Shown here: piece after piece, positions 16,884 through 25,587 of the stretch
Numbering within the stretch: position 1 is the stretch's first letter
Layout: every line of letters begins with the position of its first letter
Origin: Akkermansia muciniphila
Lineage (GTDB): Bacteria; Verrucomicrobiota; Verrucomicrobiia; Verrucomicrobiales; Akkermansiaceae
NCBI GenBank assembly: GCA_945888515.1
Contig: CAMDAD010000031.1
Coordinates: 1 to 33,782, forward strand
Length of the DNA: 33,782 nucleotides
Direction of reading: 5' to 3'
Notes under the pieces: model-generated
What the model saw: the letters and a program-made list of their open reading frames with translations, nothing else
Databases searched by the model: none
What the model was told of the DNA's origin: nothing
Made by a program: the position numbers and the translations under genes

Positions 16884-16971
16884 GTTCATCTGATCGAGAT
16901 TGCTCGTAACATTGACGCTTCCCCTCATTACCCCACTGGATCGCCCTGAAAAACTTGCACAGAAAGAAGCA

Positions 16972-16999
16972 TTGCATTCATGATTGCCGATGTTATACT
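16972..16999 (+). promoter_or_regulatory. Probable promoter of the desaturase gene
   Basis: TTGCAT (16972-16977), a 16-base spacer and a good -10, TATACT (16994-16999). The predicted start of transcription near 17006 leaves a leader of about 39 bases before the ATG at 17045. This argues against the longer reading frame that begins at 16955, since that start would lie upstream of the promoter. Confidence 0.5.
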
Positions 17000-17044
17000 C
17001 TGTCGCCTCCCACAAGAAAACGATTCATCAACTTCAGATTGTCT

Positions 17045-18175
17045 ATGTCAACATTTCGCATTCCCTTTGAGAGGGTCAATTGGATCACCAGCACGTTCCT
17101 CATTGGCACCTTCCTGCTCGCCGTCACCGTCGTTCCTTGGTATGTCATCAAAATCGAACAGACTTGGTTCCAGTGGGCCATGTTTGCTTTCATGGTTCCC
17201 GCCACAGCCATGAGCATCACGCTCGGTTATCACCGGCTGTTCTCACACCTATCATTCAAAGCCAAATGGCCGGTGAAATTGTTCACCCTGATTTTCGGTG
17301 CCTGCGCCTTTGAAAATTCCTGCCTCGACTGGAGTGCCGATCACCGCACACACCACAAGCACGTCGATCATGATGAAGATCCTTACGATATTTCCAAAGG
17401 ATTCTTCTGGGCTCACATCGGCTGGCTGATGTTCAAACTTCGTCCCGAGCACCCCGCAACCAATGTCAATGACCTGCGCAAGGAAAAGCTCGTGATGTGG
17501 CAACACAGGCACGTGCAAACCATCGCTTTTCTCGTAGGCATCGTCGGCCCTGCCATCCTCGGTGGACTCTATAATCACTTTTTCACCGAGCTGCCCGTAT
17601 GGGAAGGCGCCTTAGGAGGGTTTCTGATCGCTGGTGTTCTCCGCGTGGTCGTGGTGCAGCACTCCACGTTTTTCATCAACTCGCTCTGTCACACCATCGG
17701 CAAGCGTCCCTACTCCACCAAACACTCCGCGCGCGACAGCATTGTCATGGCTTTTGCCACATTCGGAGAAGGTTATCATAACTACCATCACGAGTTCCAG
17801 CACGACTACCGTAACGGCGTGAAGCCTTGGCAGTGGGATCCCACCAAGTGGACGATCTGGACACTTTCCAAGCTCGGTCTTACTTCGAACCTCCGCCGCG
17901 TTCCTGACTCGAAAATTCTACTCGCGGAAATGGGCGAAGCACGCTTCCGCGCCGAAGAAAAACTCGCGGCGCTCAACGCCGCGCATCCCACCATGGTTGA
18001 TCGCGCCCATGTGATGCTCAACGAGCTCTGCCAGAACATTGCAAGCAACTACGCTGAACTGGAAAAAGCTGTCGCGGACCGTGTGGAAGTATCTCGCCAG
18101 ACGCTTCTCACTTGGCAAGCGGAAACCCGTGAACTAGCCCGCTGCGCGCGTTCGATCCGCTTGATGCAAGCGTAA
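17045..18175 (+). CDS. Fatty acid desaturase (acyl-CoA delta-9 type)
   Basis: A membrane di-iron desaturase of 376 residues that would introduce a cis double bond in fatty acyl chains, controlling membrane fluidity. The three histidine boxes are complete: HRLFSH (63-68), HRTHHKH (100-106) and HNYHH (245-249, within GEGYHNYHHEF), with the usual DEDPY after box two. Four hydrophobic segments lie at about 14-35, 41-60, 76-92 and 155-200. The C-terminal 90 residues (from about 287) are charged, helical and beyond the normal catalytic core (EMGEARFRAEEKLAALNAAH). The start MSTFRIPFERVNW is chosen over 16955 because of the promoter at 16972-16999. A strong terminator follows, so it is a single-gene unit. 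Confidence 0.92.
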   Translation: MSTFRIPFERVNWITSTFLIGTFLLAVTVVPWYVIKIEQTWFQWAMFAFMVPATAMSITLGYHRLFSHLSFKAKWPVKLFTLIFGACAFENSCLDWSADHRTHHKHVDHDEDPYDISKGFFWAHIGWLMFKLRPEHPATNVNDLRKEKLVMWQHRHVQTIAFLVGIVGPAILGGLYNHFFTELPVWEGALGGFLIAGVLRVVVVQHSTFFINSLCHTIGKRPYSTKHSARDSIVMAFATFGEGYHNYHHEFQHDYRNGVKPWQWDPTKWTIWTLSKLGLTSNLRRVPDSKILLAEMGEARFRAEEKLAALNAAHPTMVDRAHVMLNELCQNIASNYAELEKAVADRVEVSRQTLLTWQAETRELARCARSIRLMQA

Positions 18176-18200
18176 GACCCGCACCATCGTTTTTCTCACC

Positions 18201-18228
18201 GGGCCACTCGCAAGAGTGGCCCTTTTTT
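18201..18228 (+). terminator. Intrinsic terminator after the desaturase gene
   Basis: A perfect 9-bp stem gggccactc/gagtggccc (18201-18209 and 18214-18222), a gcaa tetraloop and six T (18223-18228), 26 bases after the desaturase stop. A textbook Rho-independent terminator. Confidence 0.92.
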
Positions 18229-18517
18229 ATCATTCTCTGGCAATCAGTGCCAATCGTCGCTGCGACGCGCTAGTACGATATGCGTGATGGGAAAAGAAAT
18301 CGTATCCATCGGTAGAAAGACGTCAGCAAATTGGATGCAATGAATGCCATTCGATAAATATGATTCATTATACAAATATGATTGATCATATCCATCATTG
18401 ATTCACCTGCATGTCGCGCCATCCATTTTGTTGCGTCTGTCCGTAAGAGCGTGAATCGTGAGGAAAGACACCATGATCATTTTGCCCTCTTGGATGAATC
18501 ACTACTTCTTGTCGCCA
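18229..18517. other. AT-rich non-coding stretch
   Basis: About 290 bases with no credible gene. Composition drops below the surroundings. A direct repeat aaatatgatt occurs at 18356-18365 and 18374-18383, within a run of similar gat/atc-rich words. No promoter or RNA fold was convincing. It adjoins the 3' end of an atypical methyltransferase gene and may be part of the same acquired or decaying segment. Confidence 0.4.
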
Positions 18518-19267
18518 TCAAAACTGTAATGATTCCCTCAATTGAATCGCCACTTTTTTGGCGATTCCCAAGTGGTTTCCGTGACTCTTGATCATTCGGT
18601 GAATCTTGTATGCCTTGGATACTTTGGCGAAAAATCGTTTCATTCTACTTTTTTCCTTCAGTTTTCCCGCTTTGTGCATGTGATAGAGCTCGATTTTTTC
18701 GCCGATGGCCCACTCCAATGCTGGCTTGCCCTGCTCAGATCCCTCTTGGTCTTGGATTCCCAAAAATGCGGTTGTCGGACTCGTGCGTTCAAGAATTTTT
18801 AGACCCGCGGATTTCACCAGATAATCGAATGAGTCGCGATCAAAATTGTAAATATGCCCATAATGGAATATGCTCCCTGGTGTCTTAACGCGACAATATT
18901 GCTCGAAATCTGGCACTGACACAAAGATGGTTCCCTCCTTTTTGAGCCATTGGGAGGCAAGACGGAGATGAGCGATCGGATCGCGCAGATGTTCAACCAC
19001 ATGATGAAGTCGTATGTGATCATACAACGCAGGTGGCGTGAAGTGATCGATTTCCCCGTTCACGATGGCAAGGCCATAACGCTTCTGGCAAAATTCAGCA
19101 TAATCTTTTGTTGGTTCTAGCCCTACCACATCTTTTCCAAGATCACGCATGAGATAAACAAACTCTCCACTACCGGATCCTATGTCTAACACCCGCTCTG
19201 CGTTTTGATAGTATTTCCAGAACTTCTGAATGTGCCGACTGATGAAAATCCTGTCGCTGCCAGGCAA
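18518..19267 (-). CDS. SAM-dependent methyltransferase, probably 5'-truncated
   Basis: A class I methyltransferase-like protein of about 249 residues. Motif I is VLDIGSGSGEF (residues 26-36), an acidic beta-2 end appears as VGLEPTKDY, LHHVVEHLRDP is the typical motif of the Methyltransf_23/11 group, and FVSVPDFEQY follows. The C-terminus is a basic helical tail. The first codon here is only a TTG. In-frame sequence continues upstream (RNVLQGRDRLLPGSDR) to a stop near 19325 and looks like coding sequence, yet has no ATG or GTG, so the gene may have lost its 5' end. GC is lower than in neighbours. Such enzymes often modify sugars or lipids in surface polysaccharide loci, but no such locus surrounds it. 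Probably a horizontally acquired remnant. Confidence 0.6.
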   Translation of the reverse strand: MPGSDRIFISRHIQKFWKYYQNAERVLDIGSGSGEFVYLMRDLGKDVVGLEPTKDYAEFCQKRYGLAIVNGEIDHFTPPALYDHIRLHHVVEHLRDPIAHLRLASQWLKKEGTIFVSVPDFEQYCRVKTPGSIFHYGHIYNFDRDSFDYLVKSAGLKILERTSPTTAFLGIQDQEGSEQGKPALEWAIGEKIELYHMHKAGKLKEKSRMKRFFAKVSKAYKIHRMIKSHGNHLGIAKKVAIQLRESLQF

Positions 19268-19439
19268 TAATCTATCTCGACCTTGCAGAACGTTCCTTGT
19301 CAGGCTTTTTTCACTTCGGAATGATCACCAGCGGATGCGGTCGCGTCGACGGCATAGATGAAAACCGCTCATACTAACAAAAACAACGCCCGTCATATGC
19401 AGGCATGGAAACTTGCGCTTTTCCCGCTCCAGTGCTTGC

Positions 19440-20732
19440 CTATGGCAGTTTCGCAAAATCGATCACGGGGTTTTTCTCTGGAGTCGACTGGCGTTCGAAC
19501 CACTGGTTGGCTTTCACGTGGTCGTTGAAAAACCCACCGTTGCGCATGAAAAAACCCGAACCTTCCGCGCCGCCGGCAAAGTCGAGACGATGCCCGCCCC
19601 CTCCCGTCGCATCACAAGTAAAGCGTGCGCGCGTCAGCTCATGCCACTGGCCTTCGGTATCGCACACCCACTGATTTCCATGCAGCGATCGGCGCTCACG
19701 GAAGCCATCTCGATCATAAAAGTTTTCCAAAAACGAGTGGAATCCAGTCAGGTGTTTATCCGTTTTGGGACGCGCAAAGCGCGCGATCAGCTCCCAGCCG
19801 TCCTTGCCCACCTCGCCAAACCACGCAGCATACACGGTGTTACCCTTGCCATCGGGATGGGCGGAATTGAGAAAACGATACGTGGTGCCAGATTTCCACG
19901 GATAGACCTTGAAGCTCTGACCGCCCGATCCCTCCCCGCCAAACTCACCACCCCTCACACCCTCGCCCTTGGCCAGCAACGTTACGCGATCAGCATCCGG
20001 AATGCTTTGAGGATCATTTGTGTGAAACGGGCTCCAGACCGAAAACAAGATCCAGCGCTCCGTGGCGCTTTTCACCTGAATGCCGAAATAGCCTTCGCCA
20101 AAACCATTGGCCATGTAATAGGAACCGGGAGGATCATCGCCAGGCTTCACGGTGATTTCACTATACGAGTAACTGATATTTTTTCCGCGCGGCATTTCAT
20201 AGCCCATGTGCACCGAGGGACCGCGACGTCCCCAGTAAAACATATTTCCCTCGTTATTTTTTACATAGGTTAACTGCAATCCATCCGTCGCTGAATGAAC
20301 TAACAAGTCGGATACTTGCGGATAGGATTCTCCGGACTTCGCCATGCCCTGCAGATCGATGCGCACATAGCCGGGTTGGGCGAGGGACAACTTGCCAATT
20401 TCCACGTCCTGCGCTGTCGCTCCTTTCACCTGAAAAGTCCAATGATTTCCCGCTGCACGCACTGCCAAGGTAGACTCTCCGGCGGGCGCTTGCATGCGCC
20501 CACGCAGCGAAATCTCACACGCCCGATCGACATAAAAATAGAGAGAAAATACCGTACTCGCATCGCGCCAGCGCGTTGTTCCGCGTTCGATCGCATCACG
20601 ACTGCCCGACGCCGATGCTGTGACGAAGCCATTTCCTGCCATGGGAATCGTCCATGGGGCCGCTTGCGAAAATCCACAGATCATCCCAATGGCGAGCAGA
20701 CGCAGCCATGTCTTGCAGTAAGTTCTCAACAT
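19440..20732 (-). CDS. Secreted DUF5077/DUF3472-like protein
   Basis: A 430-residue protein with a signal peptide (hydrophobic about residues 8-22, ending SQA/AP). The N-terminal part (about 25-150; FSLYFYVDRACEISLRGRM) resembles the DUF5077 carbohydrate-binding-like domain, and the remainder (YMANGFGEGYFGIQVKS, FSVWSPFHTNDPQ, GTTYRFLNSAHPDGKGNT, ELIARFARPKT, FLENF) fits DUF3472. This pairing is frequent in Bacteroidota and Planctomycetota/Verrucomicrobiota secreted proteins whose role is not established; binding to or acting on polysaccharides is a guess. An open frame of 286 codons on the opposite strand is a GC-driven shadow. It is divergent from the SMP-30-like gene across 102 bases. Confidence 0.8.
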   Translation of the reverse strand: MLRTYCKTWLRLLAIGMICGFSQAAPWTIPMAGNGFVTASASGSRDAIERGTTRWRDASTVFSLYFYVDRACEISLRGRMQAPAGESTLAVRAAGNHWTFQVKGATAQDVEIGKLSLAQPGYVRIDLQGMAKSGESYPQVSDLLVHSATDGLQLTYVKNNEGNMFYWGRRGPSVHMGYEMPRGKNISYSYSEITVKPGDDPPGSYYMANGFGEGYFGIQVKSATERWILFSVWSPFHTNDPQSIPDADRVTLLAKGEGVRGGEFGGEGSGGQSFKVYPWKSGTTYRFLNSAHPDGKGNTVYAAWFGEVGKDGWELIARFARPKTDKHLTGFHSFLENFYDRDGFRERRSLHGNQWVCDTEGQWHELTRARFTCDATGGGGHRLDFAGGAEGSGFFMRNGGFFNDHVKANQWFERQSTPEKNPVIDFAKLP

Positions 20733-20834
20733 CCATGGTGTAACGACGGCGTGCTATCTTTTTGTTTAAGCTGATCCATCCACCTCTTTTCGGGCATTGC
20801 AAATCAGAGCGATCAGGTTACGTTAACACGCAAG

Positions 20835-21794
20835 ATGAAACGACATTTTTTCACACTCTCATTGCTGTTGATGGTCCGCCTGGGCGCCCGAGAGAGCATC
20901 GAACGCTTGGATCCGCAGCTGGATGCCATCGTCGCGGCGGATGCTGTTGTCGAGACACTGTGCACCGGCTTTCAGTGGTCGGAGGGCCCAGTGTGGGAGG
21001 AAAAAGAACAGCGCCTGCTGTTTTCCGACGTGCCGCGCAATACAATTTATGAATGGCGCGAGGGCATGAAGGAGGCGGTAGTTTTTATGAAGCCCTCTGG
21101 CTACACGGGCGTGGCGGTCTATGGTCGCGAAGGCGGCTCCAATGGCCTGGCCTTTGATGCCAAAGGTCAGCTCGTGCTCTGCGAGCATGGCGATCGACGC
21201 CTTTCCTATCTCACGCCGATGGGCGGCAAGCGCACTCTAACGGATCACTACCAGGGCAAACGATTCAATTCCCCTAACGATCTCGTCATTGCCCAAAACG
21301 GCACCATCTACTTCACCGATCCACCCTACGGCCTGCCCAGCAAAGATCAGGAAACATTTCGTGAGCTCGACTTTCACGGGGTCTATCGTGTGGGTGCCGA
21401 TGGCATCGCTGTCTTGCTGGTCAGCGATCTCGATCGTCCCAACGGCGTGGCACTATCGCCCGATGAGAGCATCCTCTACGTTGCGCAGTCACATGCTCCC
21501 AAGCCCGTGATCATGGCCTACCCACTGCAGGGCGACGGCAAGATCGGAGAGGGGAAAGTTTTTTTTGACACCAAAGGCATGAAAGGCCCCGGCTCACCTG
21601 ATGGCATAAAGGTCAATGCCCAAGGCATCGTGTTCTCCACCGGTCCGGGCGGTGTGCTCATTTTAAGTCCGCAGGGGAAACTGTTAGGACGCATCCTTTG
21701 CGGACGTCCCACCGCGAATGTCGCCTTTGGCCCGAAGCAGAAATCGCTTTTTATCACCTCGCAGGATAGGCTTCTGCGGGTGGCACTTCGCTAA
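20835..21794 (+). CDS. SMP-30/gluconolactonase family protein
   Basis: A 319-residue protein with the six-bladed propeller pattern of SMP-30/gluconolactonases/LRE-like proteins: FQWSEGPVWEE near the N-terminus, GGSNGLAFDAKGQLVLCEHG, FNSPNDLVIAQNGTIYFTDP, RPNGVALSPDESILYVAQS and GSPDGIKVNAQGIVFST. The Glu of SEGP, the Asn of SPND and the Asp of GSPDG are the usual metal ligands. A short hydrophobic N-terminus (FFTLSLLLMVRLGARES) suggests export. The enzyme would open sugar lactones such as glucono-1,5-lactone, but family members act on varied substrates, so specificity is open. It is 12 bases ahead of a DUF2721 gene, with which it is probably transcribed. Confidence 0.88.
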   Translation: MKRHFFTLSLLLMVRLGARESIERLDPQLDAIVAADAVVETLCTGFQWSEGPVWEEKEQRLLFSDVPRNTIYEWREGMKEAVVFMKPSGYTGVAVYGREGGSNGLAFDAKGQLVLCEHGDRRLSYLTPMGGKRTLTDHYQGKRFNSPNDLVIAQNGTIYFTDPPYGLPSKDQETFRELDFHGVYRVGADGIAVLLVSDLDRPNGVALSPDESILYVAQSHAPKPVIMAYPLQGDGKIGEGKVFFDTKGMKGPGSPDGIKVNAQGIVFSTGPGGVLILSPQGKLLGRILCGRPTANVAFGPKQKSLFITSQDRLLRVALR

Positions 21795-21806
21795 CCATTT
21801 CTCTGT

Positions 21807-22229
21807 ATGGAGCTCACTCTCACCAGCCCTGCCGTTTTATTTCCGGCCATTTCCCTCTTGTTCCTCGCCTTCACAAATCGCTCCTTGCACTTGTCGGCCT
21901 TGGTGAGGAAATTGCACTCCGATTGGCTCCTCGGTCATGAACCCAGCCTACGTGCTCAGGTGGAAAATCTGCGTCAGCGCATCGAGCTCATCCGCTGGTG
22001 CCAGGCCGTGGGGATCGTGAGCTTGCTCGGCTGCCTCGCGTCCATACTTTCACTGATCGCTGCGCGCGAGCAGTTTTCTCTCTGGCTCTTCACTTTCAGC
22101 GTGGTGACGATGGCGATCTCGCTGCTGCTAGCGCTCTGGGAAGTGCTCCTCTCTGGTGGGGCGCTCAACATCTATCTGAATGAAATGGCTAGGCAACCGG
22201 ATCGCAAAACACCGCACGAGCCCCAATAG
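21807..22229 (+). CDS. DUF2721 family membrane protein
   Basis: A 140-residue protein with an N-terminal hydrophobic segment (about 5-25; SPAVLFPAISLLFLAFTNR), a charged helix (LRAQVENLRQRIELI), two further membrane segments (about 62-84 and 90-115) and a polar tail. This is the size and layout of DUF2721 proteins, with the 'L.f.NRs..L..lvR' turn after the first helix. No function is known for the family. It is close behind the SMP-30-like gene, so co-expression is likely. Confidence 0.75.
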   Translation: MELTLTSPAVLFPAISLLFLAFTNRSLHLSALVRKLHSDWLLGHEPSLRAQVENLRQRIELIRWCQAVGIVSLLGCLASILSLIAAREQFSLWLFTFSVVTMAISLLLALWEVLLSGGALNIYLNEMARQPDRKTPHEPQ

Positions 22230-22308
22230 CAGAGCCATCCACGCTCGTCTGTCGCCTCGGCGGCCTGTAAGAAATCCCGTCACTCGGACGTATGAATGAT
22301 ATCAACCT

Positions 22309-25300
22309 ATGAAATTGTTTCGCCTCACATTCCTCCTATTCACCGGCCTTTGGCTGATCTCCTGTCAAAAGCCCAGCACCTCGGGCCAGAAGGGTGTCGC
22401 ACCGGAACACACGTTTACCACTGATGCCGCAACATCCGCGCTCACTCCCGTCACGGCATTGCCCGAGGTCATTTCCTTCAACGAGCACATCCAGCCGATT
22501 TTTGCAGATACCTGCTACCATTGCCACGGCCCCGACTCCGGCACGCGCGAGCCTAAAAAAGAACCTCTTCGCCTCGATCGCGCGGAATATGCTTTTGCCA
22601 AACGCGAGAACGAACAACCTGTCATCAAGCCTGGCGATCCCGCGAACTCGATGATGATCCAACTCATCAAGGAAAAAGATCCGGATCTCATCATGCCTCC
22701 ACCCGAGTCGCACAAAGAAATCACAGCGCGCCAACTCGCCCTGCTGGAGCGTTGGATCGAGCAAGGTGCCAAGTATGAAGAGCACTGGTCTTTTATCGCA
22801 CCGAAAAAATCACCTCTGCCGGAGGTTGCACAAAAAAACTGGGTTAAGAATCCCATCGATGCCTTCATCCTCGAAAAACTCGAGCAAGAAAAATTCGCTC
22901 CGAACCCCGTGGAGAATCCCCGCCGTTTGTATCGACGCTTGAGCTTCGATCTCACAGGATTACCGCCCGCACCCGAGGCGATCGATTCCTTTGAAAAAGC
23001 CTTCGCTACCGATGCCGACAAAGCGATCGCGGACGCCGCGGACCTGATGATGTCATCGCCGCAAGGAGCCGAGCATTTCGCACGACACTGGCTTGATGCC
23101 GTGCGCTATGCCGACACGCACGGCATCCACATTGATAACTACCGCTCCATCTGGCCCTATCGGGATTGGGTGATCCAGGCCTTCCAGAAAAACATGCCAT
23201 GGGATCAGTTCACCATCGAACAAATCGGCGGCGACCTTCTTCCCCAAGCCACGCTCGATCAAAAAATCGCCACCGGTTACGGCCGTTGCATTCCCACTAC
23301 TGGGGAGGGAGGCGCGATTGCCGATGAATACTATGCCATCTACGCCGGCGATCAGGTTTCCACCACCTCTGCCCTGTGGTTGGGGCTTTCCACACAGTGC
23401 GCCGCTTGCCACGATCATAAGTTCGACCCCATCAGCATGAAGGAGTTCTATCAGTTGACGGCCTTTTTCCGCAACACGCCGATGTCCGCGCTCGATGGAA
23501 ATAACGCGATTCATCCGCCGAACATCTTCGCACCCGCAGCCTCGGATCGCCCGCGTTTGACAGAGATCACCGCAGAGCTTGCTAAGCAGGAAAAAATCCT
23601 AGCAGCCCGCGCCAAAAACGCCCGCGCTGATTTCGACAAATGGCTCGCTTCCCAACCTGTAGCACCAGCCGATGCGCCGGATCCTTCCTTGGTCTTCGCG
23701 CTGCCACTCAACGAGTCCGAGGGCCCTCTCCGCGGCACGCTCTTGGGCCAACCCTTCGAAAATGCAACGGTGGTGCAGCGCCGCGATGGCCCGTCGGGCA
23801 AAGCGCTGCTGGCCCACACGCAAGTCATTACCATCGGTGATATCGCAAACTTCAAGCGCTCCGACTCCTTCAGCTACTCGACTTTTATCTATGTGGAAGG
23901 CACGCCCAATGGGGCTGTCTTCGCACGCATGAATCACGCGGAAGAATACAGAGGTTGGGATTTCTGGCTAGAAAATGGCAAACCGTCCGTGCACGTCATT
24001 GATGCATTTCCCGCTACCGCGAGCAAAATCATCGCCAGTGAAACACTCGCTCCCGGGCAATGGCATCATGTAGCCGTGGTATTCGATGGAACGAAACCCT
24101 CTGACAAAACGCTCAGCATTTTCGTCAATGGCAAGCAGAGCAAGCACACCGTGTCTGCCAACAACGTGGGGCCAAACATCCAGACGGCCGTGCCCTTCAC
24201 CATCGGCGCACGCACTGGCGGCAGCAACATCATCGGCACGACGGCCCTCCAGGATCTGCGCATTTACAATCGGATAGTCTCGGCAGCAGACATCGCCGCC
24301 CTCGCTTCTCGCATGCCCATGGAAAACATCCTCGCACTGCCCGCCGATCAGCGCACTCCAGCACAGACGCAGTCACTTTATCAACATTTCCTCGCCAATC
24401 ACGACAGCGTAGGCAAACAAGCAAGGGACGTCATGGCGAACCTGAAAAAAGAACAGGAGCAACTCAATACGCGTGGTGCTCTCACACTGGTGATGCAGGA
24501 GAAACCAAATTCCGAACCCTTCGCCCACATGCTCAATCGCGGCTCCTATATGGACAAAGGAGAAAAAGTCGGCGTCGGCACGCTCCAAGTGCTTCACCCG
24601 ATGACCGATGCGATGCCGAAAAATCGTCTCGGCCTCGGCCAGTGGCTCGTCGATAAAAACAACCCACTGGTCGGTCGTGTGACCATGAATCGCCTGTGGG
24701 GTTATATTTTCGGCACCGCGATTGTCGAGACCGTTGAGGACTTCGGCATTATGGGCGCACGCCCCTCGCATCCTAAGTTGTTAGATTGGCTCGCGATCGA
24801 GTTCATGGATTCGGGCTGGAACTACCGGCACATGGCCAAGCTGATGGTCACTTCCGCCACCTATCGACAATCGGCCGCGGTCAGCGCGGAGAAACTCGAG
24901 CGCGATCCAATGAACCGTCTGCTTGGTCGCGCGCCTAGGTTCCGCATCGAGGCCGAACCCCTGCGCGACGGCATTCTCCAGCAATCACAACTGCTCGTAT
25001 CTCAAGTCGGCGGACCATCGGTCAAACCCTATCAACCCGAAGGCATCTGGGAAGCCGTAGCCATGGCACAATCGAACACCCGCCACTACGTGCAAGACAG
25101 CGGAGAAAAACTCTACCGCCGCTCGATGTATACGCTCTGGAAACGCACGGCTCCTCCCGCTTCCATGGAAATCCTCAACGCCCCTGGTCGCGAAGTCTTC
25201 TGTGTCCGTCGCGAGCGCACGAACACCCCACTGCAAGCCTTCGTCACCATGAACGACCCGCAATTCATCGAGGCCTATCGCCAACTCGCGTCGCACGCCA

Positions 25301-25566
25301 TGAAAGCAGGCAGCGATGCCACATCGCGCTATCATTTCATCGCCCAGCGTCTGTTAGGCCGTCAGTTGACTACCGAGGAAATCAGCACCTTGCAGCAAAC
25401 CCTGCAATCCGCTCAATCATACTACAGCGCCCACGCCGAGGAAGCCACCAAGCTCATCACCATCGGCGCCACCAAGACCGATGCCGCCCTCCCCCCTGCG
25501 GAACTAGCCGCCTGGACAGTCATCACCAGCCAGCTCTTCAACCTAGACGAAGCTTTGACAAAATAA
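22309..25566 (+). CDS. PSCyt1-DUF1549-LamG-DUF1553 cytochrome lipoprotein
   Basis: A 1085-residue protein typical of Planctomycetota/Verrucomicrobiota. The N-terminus is a lipoprotein signal with lipobox LISC (Cys19). Residues about 55-150 are the PSCyt1 cytochrome domain with haem site CYHCH (Cys69, Cys72, His73), PDLIMPPPESHKE and a conserved Trp (ALLERWIEQGA). Residues about 180-390 match PSCyt2/DUF1549 (NPIDAFILEKL, LSFDLTGLPP, HFARHWLDAVRYADTHG) and contain a second CxxCH, CAACHDHKFDP (Cys364, Cys367, His368). Residues about 461-665 form a LamG/concanavalin-like insert (FSYSTFIYVEG ... LQDLRIYNR). Residues about 755-1010 match PSD1/DUF1553 (NRLWGYIFG, GARPSHPKLLDWLA, ERTNTPLQAFVTMNDP). 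The downstream DUF1501 gene is its standard partner. It is proposed to act at the cell surface on polysaccharides, but this is unproven. Confidence 0.95.
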   Translation: MKLFRLTFLLFTGLWLISCQKPSTSGQKGVAPEHTFTTDAATSALTPVTALPEVISFNEHIQPIFADTCYHCHGPDSGTREPKKEPLRLDRAEYAFAKRENEQPVIKPGDPANSMMIQLIKEKDPDLIMPPPESHKEITARQLALLERWIEQGAKYEEHWSFIAPKKSPLPEVAQKNWVKNPIDAFILEKLEQEKFAPNPVENPRRLYRRLSFDLTGLPPAPEAIDSFEKAFATDADKAIADAADLMMSSPQGAEHFARHWLDAVRYADTHGIHIDNYRSIWPYRDWVIQAFQKNMPWDQFTIEQIGGDLLPQATLDQKIATGYGRCIPTTGEGGAIADEYYAIYAGDQVSTTSALWLGLSTQCAACHDHKFDPISMKEFYQLTAFFRNTPMSALDGNNAIHPPNIFAPAASDRPRLTEITAELAKQEKILAARAKNARADFDKWLASQPVAPADAPDPSLVFALPLNESEGPLRGTLLGQPFENATVVQRRDGPSGKALLAHTQVITIGDIANFKRSDSFSYSTFIYVEGTPNGAVFARMNHAEEYRGWDFWLENGKPSVHVIDAFPATASKIIASETLAPGQWHHVAVVFDGTKPSDKTLSIFVNGKQSKHTVSANNVGPNIQTAVPFTIGARTGGSNIIGTTALQDLRIYNRIVSAADIAALASRMPMENILALPADQRTPAQTQSLYQHFLANHDSVGKQARDVMANLKKEQEQLNTRGALTLVMQEKPNSEPFAHMLNRGSYMDKGEKVGVGTLQVLHPMTDAMPKNRLGLGQWLVDKNNPLVGRVTMNRLWGYIFGTAIVETVEDFGIMGARPSHPKLLDWLAIEFMDSGWNYRHMAKLMVTSATYRQSAAVSAEKLERDPMNRLLGRAPRFRIEAEPLRDGILQQSQLLVSQVGGPSVKPYQPEGIWEAVAMAQSNTRHYVQDSGEKLYRRSMYTLWKRTAPPASMEILNAPGREVFCVRRERTNTPLQAFVTMNDPQFIEAYRQLASHAMKAGSDATSRYHFIAQRLLGRQLTTEEISTLQQTLQSAQSYYSAHAEEATKLITIGATKTDAALPPAELAAWTVITSQLFNLDEALTK

Positions 25567-25587
25567 ACTCCCCACCTACTTTTTGTT

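Noticed and set aside
19413-20273. 286-codon plus-strand open frame
   Set aside because: Antisense to the DUF3472-like gene, which has a signal peptide and family-like motifs; this frame has neither.
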